Below are positions 34,871 to 43,983 of a stretch of DNA of 64,000 bases, piece by piece (the first letter of the stretch is position 1; the number at the start of each line of letters is the position of its first letter). The notes below the pieces were generated by a model, which saw only the letters and a list, made by a program, of their open reading frames with translations, made no database searches and was not told the origin of the DNA. The stretch comes from Denitromonas sp. (GTDB lineage Bacteria; Pseudomonadota; Gammaproteobacteria; Burkholderiales; Rhodocyclaceae): contig NZ_JAUCBR010000004.1 in assembly GCF_034676725.1 (NCBI RefSeq), positions 318,501-382,500 on the forward strand. The letters run 5' to 3'. The translations under genes were made by a program, and so were the position numbers.

Positions 34871-35963
34871 GCCGCCCCCCCTGCGCCGCCACCGCCTGCA
34901 CGAAATCGCGCATCGCCTGCGCGGGCGCCTCGGCGGCCAGCAGCGCCCCGCCGACCAGCAAGACCACATCCTCGCCGTAGCTGGCGCACATCTCGCCGAC
35001 ACGCGCCGGCGTCATGCCACCAGCCGGCACCGGCAGCGCCGGCCGGTGCCCACCGAGCGGTGCCGCCAGCGCGGCCGCGATGCGCTGGCAGGTCGCCACG
35101 TCGTAGCTGAACCGGCCGCCATGATTGGGGAAGATCACCATGTCGGCACCAATCAGGCGAAACAGCGTGCCAAACAGCACCGCCGGGTCGATGCGCAGAT
35201 GCCCGCCCAGCGCCGGATGCGCCAGCACCGGCACCCCGAGCGCGTCATGCACCAGTTCGGCCACCTGCGACACCCCGAGCACCAGCGGGCACAGCATCAC
35301 CGCCCCCACACCCACCTCGCGGCAGAGCGCCAGCTGGTCTTGCACGGCGCGGGGGCCACCGTTCAGATTGGGCGCATAGACGCAGCGCCCGCCCGTCTCA
35401 CGGTTGGCGGCATCGACCGCCGCCTGGATGGCCGGCACCCGCTCGGCAAACGGCGCGCTGACCGGGTCGGCCAGGCCGTGGTCGTCCTTGATCAGGTGGA
35501 AACCGGCGCGCGCCTGCTGGCCGGCCAGGGCCGCCAGCGCCGCCACCGAACTGCCCACCGGCTTGAGCGCGGTACAGGTGATCGCGCCATGCGGCACGCC
35601 CAGCCGTTCGCGCACGCCGGCCACGCCAAAGCGCGGCCCCGGCAGCGCCGGCAGGCCATCCGGCCAGCGCACATCGACCAGGCACACATCCGGTTGCAGC
35701 GACACATTGCCGAACCACATGTTGAGCAGCTGGCCGGCGTCATCGCCGACCGTCTCCAGCGCCAGCGCGATCACCGCCCGAAAGTGCGACGGCCCGTCCG
35801 GCGCCAGGTGCAGCACCTGCCCCATCACCGCCTCGCGCACCCGGCGGTCGGTCACCGCCGCGACGGGGCACTCCACACTTTGCTCACGCGCCAGCGCCTC
35901 GGCCCGCGCCGCGATGGTGTCCGCCGAGGCGGCGATCCGGTACGTGACATGCATCCATTTCAT
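34863..35963 (-). CDS. RubisCO-like protein (form IV)
   Basis: A 366-residue RubisCO large-chain homologue, shorter than true RubisCO (about 460). It has CTALKPVG in place of the TxKPK loop, FHLIKDDHGLADP in place of KxDE (a histidine where the magnesium-ligand glutamate sits), VLAHPALGGH, PNHGGRFSYD, and PVPAGGMTPARVGEMCASYGEDVVLLVGGAL. No small subunit or phosphoribulokinase is present, so it is not a carboxylase. With the coupled cupin it may isomerise 5-methylthioribulose 1-phosphate. Other RubisCO-like proteins act in apiose-type sugar breakdown, so this is not certain. I take the ATG at 35963; 35954 is possible. Confidence 0.9.
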   Translation of the reverse strand: MKWMHVTYRIAASADTIAARAEALAREQSVECPVAAVTDRRVREAVMGQVLHLAPDGPSHFRAVIALALETVGDDAGQLLNMWFGNVSLQPDVCLVDVRWPDGLPALPGPRFGVAGVRERLGVPHGAITCTALKPVGSSVAALAALAGQQARAGFHLIKDDHGLADPVSAPFAERVPAIQAAVDAANRETGGRCVYAPNLNGGPRAVQDQLALCREVGVGAVMLCPLVLGVSQVAELVHDALGVPVLAHPALGGHLRIDPAVLFGTLFRLIGADMVIFPNHGGRFSYDVATCQRIAAALAAPLGGHRPALPVPAGGMTPARVGEMCASYGEDVVLLVGGALLAAEAPAQAMRDFVQAVAAQGGRHG

Positions 35964-36059
35964 GGGACTCTGGTATACCTTTTCCTGCTGACACACTGAC
36001 CGGCATGTGCCGGCCACGACCCGGATTATGCCGTCTTTGGCCGAGGATCTCCGTCTGCC

Positions 36060-36809
36060 ATGAGCTTGCGCATCTGCACCTACAACATCCACAAGGGCTT
36101 CTCGCAGTTCAATCGCCGCATGGTGATTCACGAACTGCGCGACCGGCTGCGCCAGCTCGAGGTGGACATCGTCTTCCTGCAGGAGGTGCAGGGCATGCAT
36201 TTTCGCCATGCCGCGCGGCACCCGGACTGGCCGGTCGAGCCGCAGCATGAATTCCTCGCCCGCGACATCTGGCCCGCCAGCGCCTACGGCGGCAACGCCA
36301 TCTACGACCACGGCCACCACGGCAACGCGATCCTCAGCCGCTTCCCCATCCTGAGCAGCCACAACCAGGACGTGTCCGACCACCGCTTCGAGCGCCGCGG
36401 CCTGCTCCATTGCGAGATCTCGCCGGGGCCGGACTTGCCAACCATCCATTGCGTGTGCGTGCACCTGGGCCTGATGGCCGGCAGCCGGCGCCGGCAGATG
36501 GACGCACTCGCCCGACGCATGGAAACGCTGGCCGGCCCCGATGCCCCCCTGCTCATCGCCGGCGACTTCAACGACTGGCGCAACCACGCCGATGCGCTGC
36601 TGGCAGACCGGCTCGGCGTGCGCGAGGCCTTCTGCGGCAGCGGCGGCGCGCCGGCGCGCAGCTTTCCGAGCCGGCTGCCGGTGCTGCGCCTCGACCGCAT
36701 CTATGTGCGCGGGCTGGAGGTCAACGCCAGCCAGGTGCATTTCGGCCAGCCCTGGTCGCGCATCTCCGACCACGCGGCCCTCACCGCCGACCTGGCCTGG
36801 CCATCGTGA
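36060..36809 (+). CDS. Endonuclease/exonuclease/phosphatase family protein (YbhP-like)
   Basis: A 249-residue metal-dependent phosphoesterase. Motifs of the fold are TYNIHKG, VDIVFLQEVQG, HGNAILSRFP, CVHLGLMAGSRRRQ, LIAGDFNDW and the final ISDHAALTADL. It overlaps the cardiolipin synthase gene by 4 bases. The pair resembles the ybhP-clsB (ybhO) order in enterobacteria, where the partner is a cardiolipin synthase. Its own substrate is unknown. Confidence 0.88.
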   Translation: MSLRICTYNIHKGFSQFNRRMVIHELRDRLRQLEVDIVFLQEVQGMHFRHAARHPDWPVEPQHEFLARDIWPASAYGGNAIYDHGHHGNAILSRFPILSSHNQDVSDHRFERRGLLHCEISPGPDLPTIHCVCVHLGLMAGSRRRQMDALARRMETLAGPDAPLLIAGDFNDWRNHADALLADRLGVREAFCGSGGAPARSFPSRLPVLRLDRIYVRGLEVNASQVHFGQPWSRISDHAALTADLAWPS

Positions 36810-37996
36810 TCTCGCGCGAGCTATGGCCGCATTTCAGCGAGGGCAACGCCGTCACCCTGCTGGAAAACGGCGCCGAGTTCTTCCCCGCGCTGGCCTCGGC
36901 CATCGACCATGCGCGCGAGGAGGTGTTTCTCGAGACCTACATCTTCCGCGACGACCGCATCGGTCAGATGATTGCCGAGGCGCTGGTGCGGGCAGCCGAG
37001 CGCGGCGTCATCGTCAGCCTGCTGGTCGATGGCTTCGGTAGCCGCGATTTCGTCGCCAGCCACATGAACCGACTGGTCGAAAAAGGCGTGCGCATGCTGG
37101 TGTACCGGCGCGAGGTCGGCCGCCTGCTGCTGCGCCGACACCGTCTGCGCCGGCTGCACCGCAAGCTCGCCGCCATCGATGGCCGGATCGCCTTCGTCGG
37201 CGGCATCAACATCGTCGATGACCACAACACCGCGCTACCCGGCCACCCGCGCCACGACTACGCCGTGCGCGTCGAGGGGCCGCTGCTGCAGCCGATCCAC
37301 GACACCACCCGCCGCCTGTGGGAGCTGGTCGCCTGGGCCAGCTTCCGCCAGCGCCTGCGCCTGCGCAACGTGGCCACACCGCGCACCGACAACGCTGGCA
37401 CGATCCGGGCGGCCTTCGTCATCCGCGACAACCTGCGCCATCGCCGCGATATCGAGACCGCTTACCTGCAAGCCATCGACCAGGCCGAGCGCGAGGTCGT
37501 GATCGCCAACGCCTATTTCCTGCCGGGGCGGCGCGTGCGCAAGGCGCTGACCGCCGCCGCCGACCGCGGCGTGACGGTGATCATCCTGCTGCAGGGGCGG
37601 GTCGAGTACGCCTTGCAGCATTACGCCACCAAGGCGCTCTACCCGGCGCTGATCCGCCACGGGGTACGCATTTTCGAGTATCACCGCAGCTTCCTGCATG
37701 CCAAGGTGGCGGTCATCGACGGCCACTGGGCCACGGTGGGCTCGAGCAACTTCGATCCGTTCAGCCTGCTGCTGGCGCGCGAGGGCAACGTCATCGTGCG
37801 TGACACCGGCTTTGCCGGCCGGCTGCGCGAACGCCTCGACGCGGCCATGGCCGACGGTGCGATCGAGCTCGACCCCCGCCACTGGCGGCGCAAGGCGTGG
37901 CTCACCCGCGCCCTGCACTGGATCGCCTACGGGCTGGTACGGATGGCGGTCGGGCTGTCGGGCTACGCGGGTGACCGACAGGCGGAAACGCGCTGA
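36806..37996 (+). CDS. clsB: Cardiolipin synthase B (phospholipase D family)
   Basis: A 396-residue membrane-associated phosphatidyltransferase with two HKD motifs: HRKLAAIDGRIAFVGG and HAKVAVIDGHWATVGSSNFDPFS. ClsB-type enzymes join two phosphatidylglycerols, or use other donors. The GTG start at 36806 overlaps the upstream stop, as in the ybhP-ybhO operon. The C-terminus has a hydrophobic stretch (WIAYGLVRMAVGLSGYAG). It converges on the CoA-binding protein gene with 1 bp between stops. Confidence 0.92.
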   Translation: MISRELWPHFSEGNAVTLLENGAEFFPALASAIDHAREEVFLETYIFRDDRIGQMIAEALVRAAERGVIVSLLVDGFGSRDFVASHMNRLVEKGVRMLVYRREVGRLLLRRHRLRRLHRKLAAIDGRIAFVGGINIVDDHNTALPGHPRHDYAVRVEGPLLQPIHDTTRRLWELVAWASFRQRLRLRNVATPRTDNAGTIRAAFVIRDNLRHRRDIETAYLQAIDQAEREVVIANAYFLPGRRVRKALTAAADRGVTVIILLQGRVEYALQHYATKALYPALIRHGVRIFEYHRSFLHAKVAVIDGHWATVGSSNFDPFSLLLAREGNVIVRDTGFAGRLRERLDAAMADGAIELDPRHWRRKAWLTRALHWIAYGLVRMAVGLSGYAGDRQAETR

Positions 37997-37997
37997 C

Positions 37998-38489
37998 TCA
38001 ACCCACCGGGCGTTCGATCCGCGGCGGCGGCACCGGGCGCTTGCTGGAAATCACCCCGGTATTGACGCCGAACCAGCCCAGCCCGCCGAACAGGCGCGCG
38101 TATTCGATTTTCACGCAACGATCCATCACCACCTGCAGGCCGGCCGCTTCGGCCCGCGCCACCGCCGCGTGGTTGATCACGCCCAGCTGCAGCCAGAGCG
38201 TCCGCGCGCCGATGGCGATGGCGTCGTCAACGATCGGCAGCAACTCCTCGGGTTTGCGAAAGCAGTCGACCATGTCCACCGGCCCCGGGATGTCGCGCAG
38301 GCTCGGATAGCAGCGCTCACCGAGCACCGTCTCGTAGGCCGGGTTGACCGGAATGATGGTGTAGCCACGCTGCTGCATATACTGCGCAGCAAAGAAGCTC
38401 GGCCGGTTCCACTTGGCGGACAGCCCGACCACGGCAATCGTGCGGGTTTGCGCCAGCACCCGGCGCAGGCCATCGGCGTCATCGATCAT
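37998..38489 (-). CDS. CoA-binding domain protein (YccU-like)
   Basis: A 163-residue Rossmann protein of the CoA_binding_2 family: TIAVVGLSAKWNRPSFFAAQYMQQRGYTIIPVNP, VDMVDCFRKPEELLPIVDDAI and TLWLQLGVIN. An AAGGAG site precedes the ATG at 38489. It overlaps the gluQ 3' end by 11 bp. The physiological role is not established; it probably binds a CoA derivative. Confidence 0.88.
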   Translation of the reverse strand: MIDDADGLRRVLAQTRTIAVVGLSAKWNRPSFFAAQYMQQRGYTIIPVNPAYETVLGERCYPSLRDIPGPVDMVDCFRKPEELLPIVDDAIAIGARTLWLQLGVINHAAVARAEAAGLQVVMDRCVKIEYARLFGGLGWFGVNTGVISSKRPVPPPRIERPVG

Positions 38490-39399
38490 AGTCTCTCCTT
38501 GCATGCACCGCGGCGGTCCGCGGCACGGCTTCCAGCGACCAGTGAGCCAGCGCCCACGGCCAGATGTGTGCCACCGGAGCGCCGGCCAGCTCGGCCGGTG
38601 GCGCCTGCCCGAGGCAGCACAGCGCATCGAACAGCACCTGAGCGTCGGGCAGCCCATCGACCGCCCGCGCCAGCGACTGCTTCGACAGCTTCTGCCCGTG
38701 CGCGTCCACCACCACGGGCAAGTGAGCATACCGCGGCGTGGGGATATCCAGCGCCGCCTGCAGCGCAATCTGCCGCGCCGTCGATGGCAGCAGGTCGATT
38801 CCGCGCACCACCTCGGTCACCCCGGCAGCCGCATCATCGACGACCACCGCCAGCTGGTAGGCGTACAAGCCATCGGCGCGCAGCAACACGAAATCGCCCA
38901 CATCGGCCGCCACATCCTCGGCCATCTCGCCCTGCACCCGGTCGACAAACCGGACCACGCCCGGCGCCACCGCAAAACGCCAGGCGCGCGCCGTCTGTCC
39001 GGCCGGAAGGCCCGCTCGGCAGGTGCCCGGGTAGCGCGCCGAGCCATCTGCCGCCCGTGGCGCACCGGCCAGCATCTTGCGGGTACACGCACAGCCATAG
39101 ACCCGGTCGCGCGCGCGCAGCACCGCCAGGGCCTCGGCATAGTCGGGCAGGCGCTCATGCTGCCACACCAGCGGCCCATCCCATTCAAAGCCCAGCCGAG
39201 CCAGCGTACGGACGATTCCCTCGCCCGCGCCCGGCACCGAGCGCGGCGCGTCAACATCCTCGATGCGCAGCAGCCAGCGCCCCCCTGCCGCACGCGCCGA
39301 CAGATAGCTGCCGACCGCCGCCACCACCGAGCCGAAATGCAGCGGTCCGGAGGGCGAGGGGGCAAAGCGTCCGACGGGGGGAACCGGGGTATCTTTCAT
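38479..39399 (-). CDS. gluQ: Glutamyl-Q tRNA(Asp) synthetase
   Basis: A 306-residue truncated glutamyl-tRNA synthetase that puts glutamate on the queuosine of tRNA-Asp. The HIGH-like motif is FAPSPSGPLHFGS and the KMSKS-like motif is GQKLSKQSL. A zinc site is visible as YGCACTRKM with the later RYPGTC. It lacks an anticodon-binding domain. An in-frame ATG at 39408 is an alternative start. It is coupled to the CoA-binding protein gene. Confidence 0.93.
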   Translation of the reverse strand: MKDTPVPPVGRFAPSPSGPLHFGSVVAAVGSYLSARAAGGRWLLRIEDVDAPRSVPGAGEGIVRTLARLGFEWDGPLVWQHERLPDYAEALAVLRARDRVYGCACTRKMLAGAPRAADGSARYPGTCRAGLPAGQTARAWRFAVAPGVVRFVDRVQGEMAEDVAADVGDFVLLRADGLYAYQLAVVVDDAAAGVTEVVRGIDLLPSTARQIALQAALDIPTPRYAHLPVVVDAHGQKLSKQSLARAVDGLPDAQVLFDALCCLGQAPPAELAGAPVAHIWPWALAHWSLEAVPRTAAVHARRDYDR

Positions 39400-39531
39400 G
39401 GCCGACATGCTAAACCATGGCCACGATCCAGGCATTCGGCTCCTCGCGCTATCACCAATGGTCAATATTCAGGCCGAAACAATCGGCCGATAATCTGAGC
39501 CAGTCTTCCCCCTCTGCCACGGGTGGTCTGC

Positions 39532-41481
39532 ATGGAAGTCTCGCTTCGCCAGCACCGGAACAAACACGCGCGCGCTAATGCCCTTGCGCAGCGTGCGCAT
39601 GCCGAATCCTTGCGACTGCTGGCCGTCAACGTCCGCGCCGGCATCATCGCGCTGCTGGCAGGCACCTTCGGCGCGCTGGTGTGGCTGTGGCCGGTGATGG
39701 ACCCGATGGTCCTGCTGGCCTGGGGGGCCGGCATGATCGTCGGCGTGTTCACTGCCACCCATCTGGTGCGCGCCAGCGCCGAGTGGCCCCAGACGCCCGA
39801 CACGCTGCAACGCCTGGAGTGGTGCTTTGCCGCCAACGCCTGCTTCATCGGCGCCCTGTGGGGCGCGCTCCCGCTGCTGGGGGCCTACACGCCCAATGGT
39901 GGCGCACAGACCCTGATCATCATGCTGCTGGGCATCGTCGCCCTCGGTGGCGCCGGCATCTTCGCCCCCAGCCGGCTCGTGTTCTTCGCCTTCATCATCC
40001 CCGAGATCGGCCCGCTCATCGCCACGCTGGCGGCCGACCCGCCTGCCGCCCTGCCCCAGGCCGCCATCGCCACCGGCGTGTTTGCCGCCATGCTCGGCGC
40101 CCTCCACGAGTTGTTCCACCACACACTGACGGCCACCGTTGCCCAGCGATTGAGCAGCGACACCCTGGCCGAAGAGCAGCGGGTGATCCTCGACAGCGCC
40201 GCCGAAGCCATTCTGTTCACCCGCGGCGAACGGCTGATCAAATGCAACCGCCGCTTTGCCGACATGGTCGGTGAATCGGTCGAGCATCTCTGCGGCCGCC
40301 CGCTGTGGCAGTGGCTCGCCGACCCCGCCGAGTGGCACCGCCACGCCGACCGGGCGCGCAACGCATTGGCCAGTGGCCTGACTTTCCGCACCAAGATTCG
40401 CCTGCGCCGCGCCAACGGCGAACTGCTGTGGGTCGAATTCTCCGCCGAAGCGGTCGACCCCGGCCGCCTCGACAAGGGCATCGTCTGGCTGGGCCAGGAC
40501 CTGACCTCGCGACTGCGTTCGGAAACAACCCTGCATGAATCCGAAGCCCGCTACCGCCAGCTGATCACCCTCACCTCCGACTGGTACTGGGAGTGGGACG
40601 ACCGGCTGCGCTTCACCCATGTCAGCGGCCCGGGCACCGAGCGCGCCGGCCTCGGGCCCAGTGCCTATGGCCGCAGCCTTGGCGCCCTGCCGCAGATCAG
40701 CGGCGTCAACGCCGAGCGGTGGTCCACCCTGCAGCGCCAGATCGAACGCCACGAGCCCTTCCGCGACTTCATCTGGCAGGCCTGTGACGACGCCAAGGAC
40801 GTCCGCTGGTTCTCGATGAGCGGCAACCCGACCTTCGACACCGACGGCAACTTTGCCGGCTACCATGGCATCGGCTCGGAGGTCACCGAGCAGATGCGGG
40901 GCTCCGAGCAGTTCCGCCACCTCGCCTACCACGACACCCTCACCGGCCTGCCCAACCGCCGCCTGCTCGATGACCGCCTGCACCTGGCCATTGCCCAGGC
41001 CTCGCGTCGCAGTCAGCGGCTGGCTGTGATGGTGGTGGACCTGGACAACTTCAAGATCATCAACGACAGCGCCGGCCACGCCACCGGCGATCTGGTGCTG
41101 ATGGCGGTGGCCCGCCGGCTCCAGGCCGCCATCCGCGCCAGCGATACCGTCGCCCGGCTCGGCGGCGATGAGTTCGTGGCCATCCTGCCGGACATCGAAG
41201 ACCTTGCCGCGGCCTGCACCGTCGCCGACAAAATCACCGAGGCGCTCGCCCAGCCGATCGATGCCGGCGAACGCCAGTACCTGCTCGGCGGCAGTGTCGG
41301 CGTGGCGATCTATCCCGACGACGGCGGCAGCGCCCGCGCCCTGCTGGCACGGGCCGACGCGGCCATGTACGAGGCCAAACGCCAGGGCGGCAGCCGCCAT
41401 GCCACCCACCGGCCGGCCACCGTAGAACACGAGCCGAAACCGTCCCGCAAGGCGCTCAAGCCCAGCACCCCGACGAACTGA
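39532..41481 (+). CDS. Membrane diguanylate cyclase with two PAS domains
   Basis: A 649-residue c-di-GMP synthase. The N-terminal third (about residues 30-200) has about six hydrophobic segments and no recognised ligand motif. Two PAS/PAC modules follow (about 215-335 and 345-460), then a GGDEF domain with intact catalytic GGDEF at residues 544-548 and an inhibitory RxxD site (RASD, 535-538). It should be active and product-inhibited. No EAL domain is present. The GTG at 39523 is an alternative start. Confidence 0.92.
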   Translation: MEVSLRQHRNKHARANALAQRAHAESLRLLAVNVRAGIIALLAGTFGALVWLWPVMDPMVLLAWGAGMIVGVFTATHLVRASAEWPQTPDTLQRLEWCFAANACFIGALWGALPLLGAYTPNGGAQTLIIMLLGIVALGGAGIFAPSRLVFFAFIIPEIGPLIATLAADPPAALPQAAIATGVFAAMLGALHELFHHTLTATVAQRLSSDTLAEEQRVILDSAAEAILFTRGERLIKCNRRFADMVGESVEHLCGRPLWQWLADPAEWHRHADRARNALASGLTFRTKIRLRRANGELLWVEFSAEAVDPGRLDKGIVWLGQDLTSRLRSETTLHESEARYRQLITLTSDWYWEWDDRLRFTHVSGPGTERAGLGPSAYGRSLGALPQISGVNAERWSTLQRQIERHEPFRDFIWQACDDAKDVRWFSMSGNPTFDTDGNFAGYHGIGSEVTEQMRGSEQFRHLAYHDTLTGLPNRRLLDDRLHLAIAQASRRSQRLAVMVVDLDNFKIINDSAGHATGDLVLMAVARRLQAAIRASDTVARLGGDEFVAILPDIEDLAAACTVADKITEALAQPIDAGERQYLLGGSVGVAIYPDDGGSARALLARADAAMYEAKRQGGSRHATHRPATVEHEPKPSRKALKPSTPTN

Positions 41482-41498
41482 TCATGCCCAAAAGCAAA

Positions 41499-41526
41499 AG
41501 GCCCCGACATGATGCGGGGCCTCTTT
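41499..41526. terminator. Bidirectional terminator between the GGDEF gene and ychF
   Basis: AGGCCCCG (41499-41506) and CGGGGCCT (41515-41522) with loop ACATGATG. The minus strand continues with TTTTGCTTTT, making it best for ychF. Confidence 0.75.
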
Positions 41527-41558
41527 GCTGGCAGCCATGACCGGCTGCATCCGACGGC

Positions 41559-42650
41559 TCAGACGTTGAACAGGAAGTTCAGCACGTCGCCATCCTGCAC
41601 CACGTAGTCCTTGCCTTCGGCGCGCATCTTGCCCGCCTCCTTGGCGCCCTGCTCGCCACCATAGGTGATGAAGTCGTCGTAGGCGATGGTCTGGGCACGA
41701 ATGAAGCCGCGCTCGAAATCGGTGTGGATGACACCGGCCGCCTGCGGGGCGGTGTCGCCGACATGGATAGTCCAGGCGCGCACTTCCTTCACCCCGGCGG
41801 TGAAGTAGGTCTGCAGGCCGAGCAGGCGGTAGCCGGCACGGATCAAGCGGTTCAGACCCGGCTCGGCCAGCCCCAGGTCTTCGAGGAAGGCCTGCTTGTC
41901 CTCGTCGTCCAGATCGGCCAGCTCCTGCTCGATCTTGGCGCACACGGCCACCACCGGCGCCCCTTCACTCTCGGCCAGGGCCTTGAGGCGATCGAGGTGC
42001 GGGTTGTTCTCGAAACCATCCTCGAGCACATTGGCCACATACATGGCCGGCTTGATGGTGAGCAGGCACAGCGGGCGGATCAGTTCGATCTCGTCCGCCG
42101 ACAGCCCCAGCGTACGCACGGTGCGTCCCTCGTTCAGATGCGGCAGCAGGCGCTCGAGCACCTCGACCAGTTTCTTGGCGTCCTTGTCGCCGGCGCGCGC
42201 CTTCTTGTTCTCGCGATGCAGCGCCTTGTCGACCGCTGACAGGTCGGCCAGCGCCAGTTCGGTGACGATGGTTTCCATGTCGGCGATCGGATCGACCCGG
42301 CCCGACACATGGACCACGTTTTCGTCATCGAAGCAGCGCACCACGTTCACGATGGCGTCGGTTTCGCGGATATTGGCCAGGAACTGGTTGCCCAGCCCCT
42401 CGCCCTTGGATGCGCCAGCGACCAGGCCGGCGATGTCGACGAACTCGACGATGGCCGGTTGCACGCGCTGCGGCTTGACGATGGCCGACAACGCGTCGAG
42501 GCGCGGATCGGGCACTTCAACGATGCCGACGTTCGGCTCGATGGTGCAGAACGGGTAGTTCTCCGCCGCGATGCCCGATTTTGTCAGGGCGTTGAACAGC
42601 GTGGACTTGCCAACGTTGGGCAGACCGACGATGCCGCATTTCAGACTCAT
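41559..42650 (-). CDS. ychF: Redox-regulated ATPase YchF
   Basis: A 363-residue P-loop protein of the Obg-related family that prefers ATP. Walker A is GLPNVGKSTLF, DIAGLVAGASKGEGLGNQFL is the G3 region, and the C-terminal TGS-like domain ends with VVQDGDVLNFLFNV. It associates with ribosomes and catalase. The ATG at 42650 overlaps the pth stop (ATGA). The pth-ychF pair is widely conserved. Confidence 0.96.
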   Translation of the reverse strand: MSLKCGIVGLPNVGKSTLFNALTKSGIAAENYPFCTIEPNVGIVEVPDPRLDALSAIVKPQRVQPAIVEFVDIAGLVAGASKGEGLGNQFLANIRETDAIVNVVRCFDDENVVHVSGRVDPIADMETIVTELALADLSAVDKALHRENKKARAGDKDAKKLVEVLERLLPHLNEGRTVRTLGLSADEIELIRPLCLLTIKPAMYVANVLEDGFENNPHLDRLKALAESEGAPVVAVCAKIEQELADLDDEDKQAFLEDLGLAEPGLNRLIRAGYRLLGLQTYFTAGVKEVRAWTIHVGDTAPQAAGVIHTDFERGFIRAQTIAYDDFITYGGEQGAKEAGKMRAEGKDYVVQDGDVLNFLFNV

Positions 42651-43246
42651 GATGTCGCTTCCTTGGCGCGCCCAGGGCGCGTATTGATCTTCTGCGTGGC
42701 GACCTCGAAGGCGCCGCGCGCAATGTCGGGCCACGCCAGCAGCGCGCGATCCATGGCCACCGCGATGGCCTCGTGTTCTTCCTTGCGTGGCGGCTTGAGC
42801 ACATAGCTGACCACCGCATTGCGATCGCCCGGATGGCCAATGCCAAAGCGCAGGCGCCAGTAGTCCTGCGTGCCGCAATGCGAGGTGATGTCCTTCAGGC
42901 CGTTGTGGCCGCCCAGGCCTCCGCCGAACTTGAGGCGCGCCTGCCCCGGCGGCAGATCGAGTTCGTCATGCACCACCAGGATTTCTTCCGGCGCGATCCG
43001 GTAGAACCGGGCCAGGGCACTGACGGACTGGCCCGAGCGGTTCATGAAGGTGTCCGGCATCAACAGCCACAGGCCGTCCGGCCCCTTGGCCACCTGGCCA
43101 TGAAAACGGCTCTCGCGATTGAAGCGCAAGCCGAGATCACCGGCGAGGCGCTCACAAAACCAAAACCCGGCATTGTGCCGGGTTTCGGAATATTCGGCCC
43201 CGGGATTCCCGAGGCCGACGATCAGGCGCGGAGGCTTTGAACTCAT
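42647..43246 (-). CDS. pth: Peptidyl-tRNA hydrolase
   Basis: A 199-residue enzyme that releases peptides from prematurely dropped peptidyl-tRNA. Conserved segments are IVGLGNPGAEYSETRHNAGFW (catalytic histidine), PDTFMNRSGQSV, and VHDELDLPPGQARLKFGGGLGGHNGLKDI. It is slightly longer at the C-terminus than the 194-residue E. coli enzyme. Located between rplY (32 bp) and ychF (overlap). Confidence 0.96.
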   Translation of the reverse strand: MSSKPPRLIVGLGNPGAEYSETRHNAGFWFCERLAGDLGLRFNRESRFHGQVAKGPDGLWLLMPDTFMNRSGQSVSALARFYRIAPEEILVVHDELDLPPGQARLKFGGGLGGHNGLKDITSHCGTQDYWRLRFGIGHPGDRNAVVSYVLKPPRKEEHEAIAVAMDRALLAWPDIARGAFEVATQKINTRPGRAKEATS

Positions 43247-43278
43247 GCGTCAATCCAATTCCGACACGCCCGAGGGCA

Positions 43279-43905
43279 TTACTCTTCGGCTGCTGCTTCG
43301 CCGCCTTCTTCAGCCTCTTCGGCCACGTCGGCTTCTTTGACCTGCGGCGACAGGATGGTGACCACCACCTGGTCCGGGTGGCCGTGGTCGATGACTTCCA
43401 CGCCCTCGGGCAGCTTGAGGCCGGCCAGGGTGATCGAGTCGCCCAGGTTCATGCCGGTCAGGTCGACTTCGATGAACTCCGGCAGGTTGCGCGGCAGGGT
43501 GGAGATTTCCACTTCGGTCAGGATGTGCGAGGCGATGCCGTGCTGGACCTTCAGGCCCGGCGAGGCTTCTTCATTGGTGAAGTGCAGCGGCACCTTCATG
43601 GTGATGGCCACGCCGGTCTTGACGCGCATGAAGTCCATGTGCAGCACCAGCTGCTTGTACGGGTGCCACTGCGCGTCGCGCAGCACAACGCTCTCGACCT
43701 GGCCATCGACATCGACGTTCAGGATCGATGCGTGGAAGGCTTCCTTGTGCAGCCAGTGGTACATCTCGTTGTGGTCCAGGGTGACGCTGACGGCGTCCTG
43801 GTCCGCGCCGAAAATGATGGCGGGCACCTGGCCTGCGCGACGCAGGCGGCGGCTCGCACTCGATCCCTGCTCGGCGCGCTTGGCGGCTTTGATAGTGATA
43901 TCCAT
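43279..43905 (-). CDS. rplY: Ribosomal protein bL25, long form (Ctc type)
   Basis: A 208-residue L25/Ctc protein that binds 5S rRNA. The N-terminal L25 domain (about 1-95) has SSASRRLRRAGQVPAIIFG. The C-terminal TL5 domain (about 100-190) continues with MKVPLHFTNEEASPG. The tail is acidic and alanine-rich (VAEEAEEGGEAAAEE). It sits between prs and pth, the usual order. Confidence 0.95.
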   Translation of the reverse strand: MDITIKAAKRAEQGSSASRRLRRAGQVPAIIFGADQDAVSVTLDHNEMYHWLHKEAFHASILNVDVDGQVESVVLRDAQWHPYKQLVLHMDFMRVKTGVAITMKVPLHFTNEEASPGLKVQHGIASHILTEVEISTLPRNLPEFIEVDLTGMNLGDSITLAGLKLPEGVEVIDHGHPDQVVVTILSPQVKEADVAEEAEEGGEAAAEE

Positions 43906-43950
43906 GACAACTCCACTTGAAGACAGGCCCGTCCGCGACCAGACGGGCCG

Positions 43951-43976
43951 AAAAACCCGGCGACTTCGCCGCCGGG
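43951..43976 (-). terminator. Intrinsic terminator after prs
   Basis: CCCGGCG (43956-43962) and CGCCGGG (43970-43976); the minus strand then reads five T. A second hairpin, GGCCCGTC/GACGGGCC (43926-43933 and 43942-43949), follows it. Together they may attenuate transcription between prs and rplY. Confidence 0.65.
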
Positions 43977-43983
43977 GGAAAAA

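Noticed and set aside
34863..35963. True RubisCO large subunit
   Set aside because: It is about 100 residues short, lacks the KxDE glutamate, and has no small subunit or phosphoribulokinase nearby.
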